From Spirochaetaceae bacterium (GTDB taxonomy: Bacteria > Spirochaetota > Spirochaetia > JABEVK01), in the NCBI GenBank assembly GCA_023265735.1, contig JAHFSN010000098.1, forward strand, positions 1 through 7,141: DNA of 7,141 nucleotides, in the 5' to 3' direction. Shown in pieces: positions 1 to 5,811 of this stretch (position 1 is the stretch's first letter; each line of letters starts with the position of its first letter). The translations under genes and the position numbers were made by a program. The notes under the pieces are model-generated. The model was not told the DNA's origin. It did no database searches and saw only the letters and a list, made by a program, of their open reading frames with translations.

Positions 1-50
1 CCCCCACCCCCCGCCATTTTCGTGTCCTTTCGCGCCTTTCGTGGGTCCAT
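1..50 (-). CDS. Possible start of a further small gene, cut by the window edge
   Basis: An ATG at 50-48 opens a frame without stops to the left edge, 16 complete codons. It would encode a lysine/arginine-rich start (MDPRKARKDTKMA) running into glycines. A G-rich stretch ending in GGTGAAGA lies just before the ATG and could act as a weak ribosome binding site. The TGA of the preceding gene (56-54) lies three bases upstream of the ATG, matching the tight packing of this operon. The piece is too short to identify, and the low-complexity G/C tracts could simply be non-coding sequence after the last operon gene. This is a tentative call. Confidence 0.25.
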   Translation of the reverse strand, partial: MDPRKARKDTKMAGGG

Positions 51-53
51 TCT

Positions 54-398
54 TCACCCCCCCAGCCCCCGCAACGCACTCTTCCGGACCGCCGCGATCA
101 CCCCATGGTCCCGCAGCCGTCCTTCCTCCTCGGGCTTCACCGAAAACTCCACCTTGCTCGCCGTCACCAGCCCCGACAGCACCGTGAGGAGGCGGTTCTT
201 TTCCACGTAGGGAATCCCGATGCGCCAGGCGCCGTCGAGCTCGTACAGATGGAGCTCGTGGTAGTACGCCGGACCCGTCTGGGAGATCTCCACCACGTCG
301 CCCCTCACCAGGCCGTACATGAACAGGCTGAAGTCGACGACCTCCCAACTCTGCTGGCCCTCGTCAGGGGGCCCCAGGGGGCGGACGTTGGGCTTCAT
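54..398 (-). CDS. Small conserved-looking protein of unknown function, last clear gene of the hem operon
   Basis: The gene encodes 114 residues and I do not recognise the family. The middle (about 18-88) looks like a folded soluble domain: alternating hydrophobic and polar residues with several aromatic residues (FSLFMYGLV at 23-31, AYYHELHLYEL at 44-54, WRIGIPYVEKNRLL at 58-71), suggesting a beta-rich fold. The end (about 89-114) is charged and then glycine-rich. There is no signal peptide, no membrane segment and no cysteine. Its ATG is four bases after the hemL stop codon with no good Shine-Dalgarno sequence, so translation probably depends on ribosomes finishing hemL. The position implies co-expression with haem synthesis. 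A role as an enzyme partner or a substrate/haem-binding helper is only a guess. The natural amino-acid composition supports a real gene rather than a chance frame. Confidence 0.7.
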   Translation of the reverse strand: MKPNVRPLGPPDEGQQSWEVVDFSLFMYGLVRGDVVEISQTGPAYYHELHLYELDGAWRIGIPYVEKNRLLTVLSGLVTASKVEFSVKPEEEGRLRDHGVIAAVRKSALRGLGG

Positions 399-402
399 CG
401 GT

Positions 403-1677
403 CTAGCCGAGGGCCCGGGCGTAGGCCTGGGCGACTCGGTTCAGCTGCTGGGGGGTGTGGGCCGCCCCCAGGAAGTTGGCCTCGAACTGGCTGGGGGCCG
501 TGAGGACGCCCTCGTCCAGGAGGCTCCAGAACACCCGGGTGTACTGCTGGGTGTCGCTGGCCTTGGCCTGACCGAAATCCCGGACGGGGCCCGGGGTGAA
601 GAATAGGGTGTACAGCGAGGCGCAGGTCTGGAGGCTGTGGCGGGCCGGGTCGACGAGGCGCCCCAGGGCCTGAAAGTAGACCGAGGCCTTGTCCTCCAGC
701 CTGTCGTAGAAGCCGGGTTTGGCCAGTTCCTTGAGGACGGCGGTCCCGGCGGCCATGGCGGCGGGGTTGCCCGATAGGGTGCCCGCCTGGTACACGGGGC
801 CCAGGGGGGCCAGCTGGTCCATGAGGTCCCGGCGGCCGCCGTAGGCCCCCACGGGCAGGCCCCCGCCGATGATCTTGCCCAAGGTGGTGAGGTCGGGCCG
901 GATGCCAAACCGGCCTTGGGCCCCGCCCAGGGCCACCCGGAACCCGGTGATGACCTCGTCGAAGATGAGGAGGGAGCCGTCGGCCGCCGTCACGTCGCGC
1001 AGTCCTTCGAGGAACCCCGGTACCGGGGGGACGAGGCCCATGTTGGCGGCCACGGGTTCGACGATGACGGCGGCGATCTGGCCGGGGTGCGACGCGAAGG
1101 CCTGGCGCACGGCCGCCAGGTCGTTGTAGGGCACCGAAATCGTGAAGGCCGTGAACTCGGCGGGGACGCCGCCGCTGTCGGGGAGGCCCGCGGTGGCCAG
1201 CCCCGAACCCGCCTGGACCAGCAGGAAGTCGGCGTGGCCGTGGTAGCAGCCGTCGAACTTGAGGACGAACTTGCGGCCCGTGGCGCCCCGGGCCAGCCGG
1301 AGGGCGCTCATGACGGCCTCGGTGCCCGAATTGACGAACCGCAGCTTCTCCATCGAAGGCACCGCGTCGCGGATCTGTCGGGCCAGCACCGTCTCCTCGA
1401 GGGTGGGGGCCCCAAAACTCGTCCCCTGGCCCAGGCGCTGGCGCACGGCCCGGACCACCGACGGCGGGGAGTGGCCCAAAATATGGGGACCCCAGCTCTG
1501 GACGAAGTCGACGTAGCGGTTCCCGTCGACGTCGGTGACCACCGCTCCCTTGCCCTTCTTCAGGAAAACAGGGGACCCGCCCACGGACTTGTACGCCCGG
1601 ACCGGGCTGTTCACGCCCCCGGGAAAGACATCACTCGCATCACGGAAGGCTTGGGCGGAACGGTCGCGGCTCGGCAT
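403..1677 (-). CDS. hemL: Glutamate-1-semialdehyde 2,1-aminomutase (HemL)
   Basis: This cytosolic PLP enzyme turns glutamate-1-semialdehyde, the HemA product, into 5-aminolevulinate. The 424 residues match the usual length (about 425-430). Landmarks run in order: the N-terminal FPGGVNSPVRAYKSVGG segment (18-34); FVQSWGPHILGH (58-69); the FVNSGTEA phosphate-binding loop (114-121); FDGCYHGHAD (141-150), in the PLP-binding part of the site; IFDEVITGFR (238-247), whose Asp240 should contact the PLP pyridine nitrogen; TTLGKIIGGGLPVGAYGG (264-281), whose Lys268 should form the internal aldimine; and APSQFEANF (394-402) near the end. All expected catalytic residues are present, so this is an intact, conventional enzyme. 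I chose the ATG at 1677 because AGGAGG sits six bases upstream and the first residues match the family start; the longer open frame upstream is antisense-type noise over hemB. It lies 17 bases after hemB and ends in TAG. Confidence 0.97.
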   Translation of the reverse strand: MPSRDRSAQAFRDASDVFPGGVNSPVRAYKSVGGSPVFLKKGKGAVVTDVDGNRYVDFVQSWGPHILGHSPPSVVRAVRQRLGQGTSFGAPTLEETVLARQIRDAVPSMEKLRFVNSGTEAVMSALRLARGATGRKFVLKFDGCYHGHADFLLVQAGSGLATAGLPDSGGVPAEFTAFTISVPYNDLAAVRQAFASHPGQIAAVIVEPVAANMGLVPPVPGFLEGLRDVTAADGSLLIFDEVITGFRVALGGAQGRFGIRPDLTTLGKIIGGGLPVGAYGGRRDLMDQLAPLGPVYQAGTLSGNPAAMAAGTAVLKELAKPGFYDRLEDKASVYFQALGRLVDPARHSLQTCASLYTLFFTPGPVRDFGQAKASDTQQYTRVFWSLLDEGVLTAPSQFEANFLGAAHTPQQLNRVAQAYARALG

Positions 1678-1683
1678 GGAGAA

Positions 1684-1689
1684 CCTCCT
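1684..1689 (-). promoter_or_regulatory. Ribosome binding site of hemL
   Basis: The minus strand reads AGGAGG here, a perfect Shine-Dalgarno match six bases before the hemL ATG (1677). It fills most of the 17-base gap after the hemB stop and fixes the hemL start against a much longer upstream open frame. Confidence 0.85.
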
Positions 1690-1694
1690 GGGGA

Positions 1695-2684
1695 CTATTT
1701 CAGAAACTGGACGGCTTCGACGGCGTTGTAGGTGATGATGAAGTCGGCCCCGGCCCGTTTGATGGCGTAGAGGTTCTCGAGGAGGGCGTCCTTCCAGGCA
1801 AACAGGCCCGCGGCGGCGCCGTGACGGAGCATCATGGTCTCGCCCGAGGTGTGGTAGGCGGCCAGGGGCACCTGGGGGAACCGGGCCTTCACCCCGGCCA
1901 AAACGTCGAGGTAGAAGGTCGAGGGCTTCACCATGAGCCAGGCGGCCCCCTCCTCCAGGTCGGCGGCGGCTTCCTCGATGCCCTCTCGGCGGTTGCGGGG
2001 GTCCATCAGGTAGCTCTTGCGGTCGCCGAACGACGGGGCCGACGCGGCGGCGTCGCGGAAGGGGCCGTAGAGCTTGCTGGCGTACTTGGCCGAGTAGCCC
2101 AGCACCTGGGTCTTGGTGTACCCCTCTTCGTCGAGCCGGGCCCGGATGGCGGCCACCTGACCGTCCATCATGGCCGACGGGGCCACGAAGTCGGCCCCGG
2201 CCCGGGCGTGGGTGAGGGCCATTTCGGCCAACAGGGGGAGGCTGGCATCGTTGTCGATCTGGTCGCCGTGGAGCACCCCGCAGTGGCCGTGGTCGGTGTA
2301 GGCGCACACGCACACATCGGTGAAGACCGTGACCCCGGGGTACGCCTCCTTGAGGGCCGTCACCGCCCGGGCCACCACCGAATCGGTCCGGGTGGCCTCC
2401 GTCGCCTGGGGATTCTTCAACGAACCTTCGACCACGCCAAAGAGCAGCACCTTGTCGACCCCTTCGGCCCGGGCCGTCCCCACCGCTTCGACCAGCTTGT
2501 CGATGGACAGGTGGGACACGCCCTGAAGGGTGGGCAGGGGGTGGTCGATGCACGTCCCCTCCACCACAAAGAACGGGAGGATGAAGTCCCCGGCGGCCAG
2601 GGACGTCTCGGCGTGGCGGTTTCTGTCGGCGTCGGTGGCCCGGTCGGGGCGGAACCGGCGGAATTTCAAGCGGGAGACGTCCAT
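1695..2684 (-). CDS. hemB: Delta-aminolevulinic acid dehydratase / porphobilinogen synthase (HemB), zinc type
   Basis: HemB condenses two 5-aminolevulinate molecules into porphobilinogen in the cytosol, usually as an octamer. The 329 residues match the normal size. The zinc site is visible as DVCVCAYTDHGHCG (123-136) with Cys125, Cys127 and Cys135, so this is the zinc-dependent class rather than the Asp-rich magnesium class. The two substrate-binding lysines are Lys200 in YSAKYAS (197-203) and Lys253 in MVKPS (251-255), the latter forming the catalytic Schiff base. SFGDRKSYLMDP (218-229) and the C-terminal AGADFIITYNA (311-321) are also family landmarks. One departure is the normally conserved VSGEYAM segment, which reads TSGETMM (279-285). 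The ATG at 2684 is supported by AGGAGG six bases upstream. The gene lies 21 bases after the fusion gene and 17 before hemL, and ends in TAG. Confidence 0.97.
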   Translation of the reverse strand: MDVSRLKFRRFRPDRATDADRNRHAETSLAAGDFILPFFVVEGTCIDHPLPTLQGVSHLSIDKLVEAVGTARAEGVDKVLLFGVVEGSLKNPQATEATRTDSVVARAVTALKEAYPGVTVFTDVCVCAYTDHGHCGVLHGDQIDNDASLPLLAEMALTHARAGADFVAPSAMMDGQVAAIRARLDEEGYTKTQVLGYSAKYASKLYGPFRDAAASAPSFGDRKSYLMDPRNRREGIEEAAADLEEGAAWLMVKPSTFYLDVLAGVKARFPQVPLAAYHTSGETMMLRHGAAAGLFAWKDALLENLYAIKRAGADFIITYNAVEAVQFLK

Positions 2685-2690
2685 GCATTT

Positions 2691-2696
2691 CCTCCT
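2691..2696 (-). promoter_or_regulatory. Ribosome binding site of hemB
   Basis: The minus strand reads AGGAGG, six bases from the ATG at 2684. A second ATG at 2688 in another frame is only two bases from this site and is ruled out by spacing and reading frame. Confidence 0.85.
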
Positions 2697-2705
2697 GGGG
2701 CGGGA

Positions 2706-4793
2706 CTAGTCGAGAAGCGGTTCCCCGAGCTTTCGTCCGGGGAAGAGTTCGGTGAGGGCCTTCACCGTCTGGGCCCCCATGGGGACGAGCTCGAGGGTGA
2801 AGGGCGGGTCGGGGAAGAACCGGGCAAAGGCCCGGGCCGTGGTCGGCGACGTGAGGACCACCTCGTCGAGGGTGGTCAGGTCGATACCGGGGGGCGCCTG
2901 GTCCACGGCCACGTTACGGTACGCGGTCACCTTCTCCACCTTGGCCCCCAGGGCCGTGAGGCCCTTGTCGATGACGGGGAGGGCCTGGTCCGAGCACGGA
3001 AGGAACACCCGGTCACCGGGGATGACCAGGGGACCGGGCTGGTGGCGGGTCCCCCGGGAGAACACGTCGACCAGGCCCTCGGAGCTCTCCATGAGGGGGA
3101 CGAGGTCGGCCCGCAGCCCGTGGGACGCCAGGTCCCGGGCGGTGGCCCGGCCCACGGCCGCCACCTTCACCCCCGCGAAGATCCGGGAGTCGAGGCCCAG
3201 GGCCTCCAGGCGACCAAAGACGGCATCGACGGTGTAGCGGCTGGTGAAAACGGCCCATTTATAGGTGGCCAGGTGCGACAGGGCGTTGTCGAGGTCGAAG
3301 GTGTCCTCCAGGGGGAGGATCTCGATGAGGGGCTTGTGGATGAGCCGGACCGCCCTGGTGAAGTGATCGGGGTTGGTCCCCGTGTACCAGACCCGGGGCA
3401 GCACCTCGAACCAGTTCGAGATCCGGCTCGACCGGACCACGGGGCCGATGAAGACCAGAAGCGGCGAGGCGTAGGGGTGCTGGGGCTCCGCGGCCAGTTC
3501 GGTGGCGAGGGCCCCCAGGGTGGTGATCCAGACCTTCTGGTCGTCGAGGCTGGCGTTGTGGACCAGGGCCACGGGCGTGGTGTCGGCCCGTCCCGCGGCC
3601 CGCACCTTAGCCACGATGTCGACCAGGGTCCCCGAGGCCATGAAGTAGACCAGGGTTTCGGAATCGGGCACGGGGATGCGTTCGGCGGGCGACCCCAGGC
3701 ACAGGGCCACGCTGGCCGACACCTCGCGTTCGGTCAGGGGAATCTGTGTGTACGCCGAGGCCGCCAGCACCGACGAAACTCCGGGGACCAGCTCGACGTC
3801 GACGAGGCGCTGCTCCAGGTAGTCCATCTCCTCGGTGGCCCGGCCGAACAGCATGGGGTCGCCGCCCTTGAGGCGGACGACGCGCTTGCCCTCGATGGCG
3901 GCCTGGTAGAGGGCCTGGTTGATCTTGTCCTGCTGCTCGCCGCCGCTGTCGCCCCGCTTGCCCACGTACTGGATCTCGGCGGCCAGTCCGTCGAGGATCC
4001 GGGGGTTGGCCAGGCTGTCGTTGAAGATCACGTCGGCCTGGCGGAGCAGCCGGGCGGCCTTCAGGGTCAATAGTTCGGGGTCTCCGGGACCCGCGCCCAC
4101 CAAGAAGACCCGTCCCCAGGTCTTGCGGAGGTTCAGGGGTTCCCAGAGGCGCTTCACGTCGGCCCGGTTGCGCAGGGCCGTCACGGCCAAATGCCCCTGG
4201 AGGGGGTGGGTGGCGAACGGGAGGATCTCGCCGATCCGGTGTTCTAGGCGCAGGCGCTTCAGGGCGCAGGTGGCCACGATAACGGCGTCGAAGAGACCCC
4301 GGTCCACCTTCGACAGCCTCTCCTCGATGGTGCCGCGAATGCTGACCACTTCCAGGTCCGGCCGCAGGGCCCGCAGCTCCTTCTGGCGCAGAGGCGACGA
4401 GGTGCCCACCTTCGACCCCGGCGCCAGCTTGGCGAGGGTGGGGCCCACCCCCGCCCGGCACGCCAGGGCGTCGGTCTGGTCGGCGGGGGGCAGCAGGGCC
4501 ACCACTTCCAGGTCCCGGGGGAGGGGGAGGGGGAGGTCCTTGGCCGAGTGGATGGCAAAGTCGGCCCGGCCCGCCCGCAGCTCGTCGTCGAGCTCCCGGG
4601 TGAAGAGGTCGCTGGGGGCCTTGCCGTCGAGGAGGGAGACCGACTTGTTCCGATCGCCGAACGACTCGAGGGTCCGGGTGACGAACCGGTGCTTCTCCTT
4701 GTCCTTGAGGACGGCCACTTCCAGCTCGCCCAGGGCCTCGTCCACCTGGACCATGGCCAGGCGGCTGGCCCGGCTGATGACCTGCCAGGTCAT
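2706..4793 (-). CDS. Three-domain fusion: hydroxymethylbilane synthase (short) - uroporphyrinogen III methyltransferase - uroporphyrinogen III synthase
   Basis: The 695-residue protein joins HemC, SUMT (CobA type) and HemD. HemC (about 1-222) shows Arg8, HSAKDLP (82-88, Asp86 matching catalytic Asp84 of E. coli), GTSSPLRQ (130-137), RGTIEERLSK (153-162) and CALKRLRLEHRIG (176-188). It stops after domain 2, so the cofactor domain and its cysteine are missing; the only HemC-part cysteines are Cys112 and Cys176. SUMT (about 226-460) shows VGAGPGDPELLTLKAARLL (232-250), VGKRG (277-281), VRLKGGDPMLFGR (306-318), VPGVSS (336-341) and IPLTERE (351-357), where PLTHR is usual; it would methylate uroporphyrinogen III to precorrin-2 using SAM. 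HemD (about 465-695) shows WAVFTSRYTVDAVF (513-526), VAAVGRATARDL (544-555) and VVLTSPTTARAF (645-656); it closes hydroxymethylbilane into uroporphyrinogen III. The start ATG overlaps the hemA stop as ATGA, suggesting translational coupling. The open frame continues upstream over hemA but that part is noise. Family calls are firm; HemC activity is uncertain. Confidence 0.93.
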   Translation of the reverse strand: MTWQVISRASRLAMVQVDEALGELEVAVLKDKEKHRFVTRTLESFGDRNKSVSLLDGKAPSDLFTRELDDELRAGRADFAIHSAKDLPLPLPRDLEVVALLPPADQTDALACRAGVGPTLAKLAPGSKVGTSSPLRQKELRALRPDLEVVSIRGTIEERLSKVDRGLFDAVIVATCALKRLRLEHRIGEILPFATHPLQGHLAVTALRNRADVKRLWEPLNLRKTWGRVFLVGAGPGDPELLTLKAARLLRQADVIFNDSLANPRILDGLAAEIQYVGKRGDSGGEQQDKINQALYQAAIEGKRVVRLKGGDPMLFGRATEEMDYLEQRLVDVELVPGVSSVLAASAYTQIPLTEREVSASVALCLGSPAERIPVPDSETLVYFMASGTLVDIVAKVRAAGRADTTPVALVHNASLDDQKVWITTLGALATELAAEPQHPYASPLLVFIGPVVRSSRISNWFEVLPRVWYTGTNPDHFTRAVRLIHKPLIEILPLEDTFDLDNALSHLATYKWAVFTSRYTVDAVFGRLEALGLDSRIFAGVKVAAVGRATARDLASHGLRADLVPLMESSEGLVDVFSRGTRHQPGPLVIPGDRVFLPCSDQALPVIDKGLTALGAKVEKVTAYRNVAVDQAPPGIDLTTLDEVVLTSPTTARAFARFFPDPPFTLELVPMGAQTVKALTELFPGRKLGEPLLD

Positions 4794-5677
4794 CGGGTCA
4801 CTCCCACGGGCACCGGGCGAAAGTAGCGTTCCACTTCCTGTTCCAGAATTTCCTCGGCCTTGGCCGCTTCGGCCTGACGGTCCTGGAGCGACTTGAGGGC
4901 CTCGCGTTCGATATCCTGCACGTTGAACAGGGTGACGCCCGGGCGCTCCCCGATGCCGGGGTCGATGTCCCGGGGGACGGCGAGGTCGAAGAACCACCGG
5001 GGTCCGCCCTGGGGGGGGAGCTGTTCGGCCCGAACGATGAGGTGCGGCGCCGACGTGGCCGAGACGACGGCGTCGACACCGGGAAGCACCTCGGCGAGCC
5101 GTTCCAGATGAAGGGCCTCTCCCACGCCGAGGTCTTTGACCAGCGCCTGGGCCTTCTCCAGAGTGCGGTTTCCCAAGAAGAAGGTGCGGTGGCCCCGGTC
5201 GGCCAGGAATCGCAGGATGCCGCGGTTGAGGTTGTTGACGCCGATGACCAGGAGTTTGAGTTCCGCCAGGGGGACGGGGAGCGACTTCAGGATGTTCACC
5301 ACGGTCTGGGCGTGGCCCAGGGCGCCCTGGCCCAGACGGGTCTCGCTGCGCACCCGTTTCCCCACCCTCAGGGCCTGCTGGAACAGCCGGTGCATCCCCG
5401 CGTCGAGGGACCCGGCGGCTGCAGCCTCCTGGTAGGCCCGCTTCACCTGGCCCTGGATCTGGTTCTCGCCCAAAAGTGGCGACTCCAGGCCGCAGACCAC
5501 CCGGAAGAGGTGGCGGACCGTGTCGGCGCTGGGGGCCCCCGTTCCGTCGTAAACCTCTATCCGGTCGCAGGTTGCCAGAATGACCGAAGCGGGAGGTGGG
5601 GACAGTTGAAGGGCTTTGAGGAATTGCTCCCGTTCGTCCAGGGGCACGGAAACATCGACGCCGCGTCGGGTGATCAC
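4790..5677 (-). CDS. hemA: Glutamyl-tRNA reductase (HemA), short form
   Basis: HemA reduces glutamyl-tRNA(Glu) to glutamate-1-semialdehyde with NADPH, the committed and usually regulated step. Family marks: ATCDRIEVY (35-43) for the usual STCNR-E-Y, with nucleophile Cys37; GLESPLLGENQIQGQVKRAY (63-82); VGKRVRSET (105-113); GNRT (169-172); SATSAPH (206-212); and FDLAVPRDIDP (230-240). Only 295 residues are present against about 420 usually. The C-terminal dimerisation domain is missing, and about 40 residues after the catalytic motif are gone. The Rossmann loop reads IGVNNLN (145-151) where GAGxxG-like sequence is expected. The GTG at 5677 is the only standard start that fits: a stop codon in the same frame lies two codons upstream (TGA at 5683-5681). 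No Shine-Dalgarno is seen, and a promoter -10 lies about six bases before it, so the mRNA may be leaderless. The end overlaps the fusion gene by 4 nt (ATGA). Confidence 0.93.
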   Translation of the reverse strand: MITRRGVDVSVPLDEREQFLKALQLSPPPASVILATCDRIEVYDGTGAPSADTVRHLFRVVCGLESPLLGENQIQGQVKRAYQEAAAAGSLDAGMHRLFQQALRVGKRVRSETRLGQGALGHAQTVVNILKSLPVPLAELKLLVIGVNNLNRGILRFLADRGHRTFFLGNRTLEKAQALVKDLGVGEALHLERLAEVLPGVDAVVSATSAPHLIVRAEQLPPQGGPRWFFDLAVPRDIDPGIGERPGVTLFNVQDIEREALKSLQDRQAEAAKAEEILEQEVERYFRPVPVGVTR

Positions 5678-5683
5678 GCTTCA

Positions 5684-5712
5684 TATATAAGAGAAAAACC
5701 GGGTGCGGTCAA
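5684..5712 (-). promoter_or_regulatory. Candidate hemA operon promoter
   Basis: On the minus strand, TTGACC (5712-5707) is followed after 17 bases by TATATA (5689-5684). The -35 box matches the sigma-70 consensus at five of six positions and the -10 at four of six, in a locally AT-rich patch. Transcription would begin about seven bases past the -10 box, at or next to the GTG start codon at 5677. No other promoter-like pair stands out before hemA. Confidence 0.55.
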
Positions 5713-5718
5713 GGAGAC

Positions 5719-5733
5719 TTAGACTCAGTCTAA
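5719..5733. promoter_or_regulatory. Perfect 7-1-7 palindrome, probable operator in the divergent control region
   Basis: TTAGACTCAGTCTAA is two perfect 7-bp half-sites around one central base. It lies six bases upstream of the candidate hemA -35 box and one base upstream of the candidate hemE -35 box, so one bound dimer could affect both directions. The 7-1-7 geometry and TTA...TAA ends resemble operators of the Fur/PerR family, and in Bacillus subtilis the hemA operon is known to be PerR-controlled. The inner bases differ from the PerR consensus (TTATAATNATTATAA), so the regulator's identity is open. Confidence 0.55.
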
Positions 5734-5734
5734 C

Positions 5735-5763
5735 TTGCCTTTTTGGGAGGCGTTGGCTATGCT
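5735..5763 (+). promoter_or_regulatory. Candidate hemE-hemH promoter
   Basis: TTGCCT (5735-5740), 17 bases, then TATGCT (5758-5763): each box matches the sigma-70 consensus at four of six positions with ideal spacing. Transcription would start near 5770, leaving about 40 bases of leader before the hemE TTG at 5812. It is moderate evidence only; the -10 box coincides with a competing ATG at 5759. Confidence 0.35.
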
Positions 5764-5798
5764 CACAAGAGACTTGTCGAGCCCGTCGCCGACGGCTC

Positions 5799-5803
5799 AG
5801 GAG
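5799..5803 (+). promoter_or_regulatory. Ribosome binding site deciding the hemE TTG start
   Basis: AGGAG lies eight bases before TTG 5812. This start gives a protein of normal HemE length, whereas the longer frame from TTG 5743 adds 23 residues with no family counterpart. Confidence 0.65.
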
Positions 5804-5811
5804 CTGTTTCT

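Noticed and set aside
1..70. G-quadruplex or terminator from the G-runs on the minus strand
   Set aside because: The four G-tracts fall into two pairs separated by about 44 bases, and there is no stem followed by a T-run; the right pair is explained by the glycine codons ending the small gene.
54..398. The small downstream gene as a detached HemC domain 3
   Set aside because: It contains no cysteine and no resemblance to the cofactor-binding domain.
1678..2688. Upstream extension of hemL through hemB
   Set aside because: It is out-of-frame hemB sequence; the AGGAGG and family N-terminus place the hemL start at 1677.
1821..4073. A 750-codon open frame on the plus strand
   Set aside because: It is antisense to hemB and the fusion gene, is made of Gly/His/Val/Asp-rich low-complexity sequence, matches no family, and is the expected mirror frame of GC-rich genes.
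4517..4540. GGGGAG-type tandem repeat
   Set aside because: It encodes LPLPLP in the HemC part at a position where relatives have the same length, so it is codon-level simplicity rather than an expanded repeat.
4794..5684. Upstream extension of the fusion gene to an ATG at 5684
   Set aside because: The extra ~297 residues are Pro/Arg/Gly-rich out-of-frame translation of hemA. The family start and the ATGA junction are at 4793.
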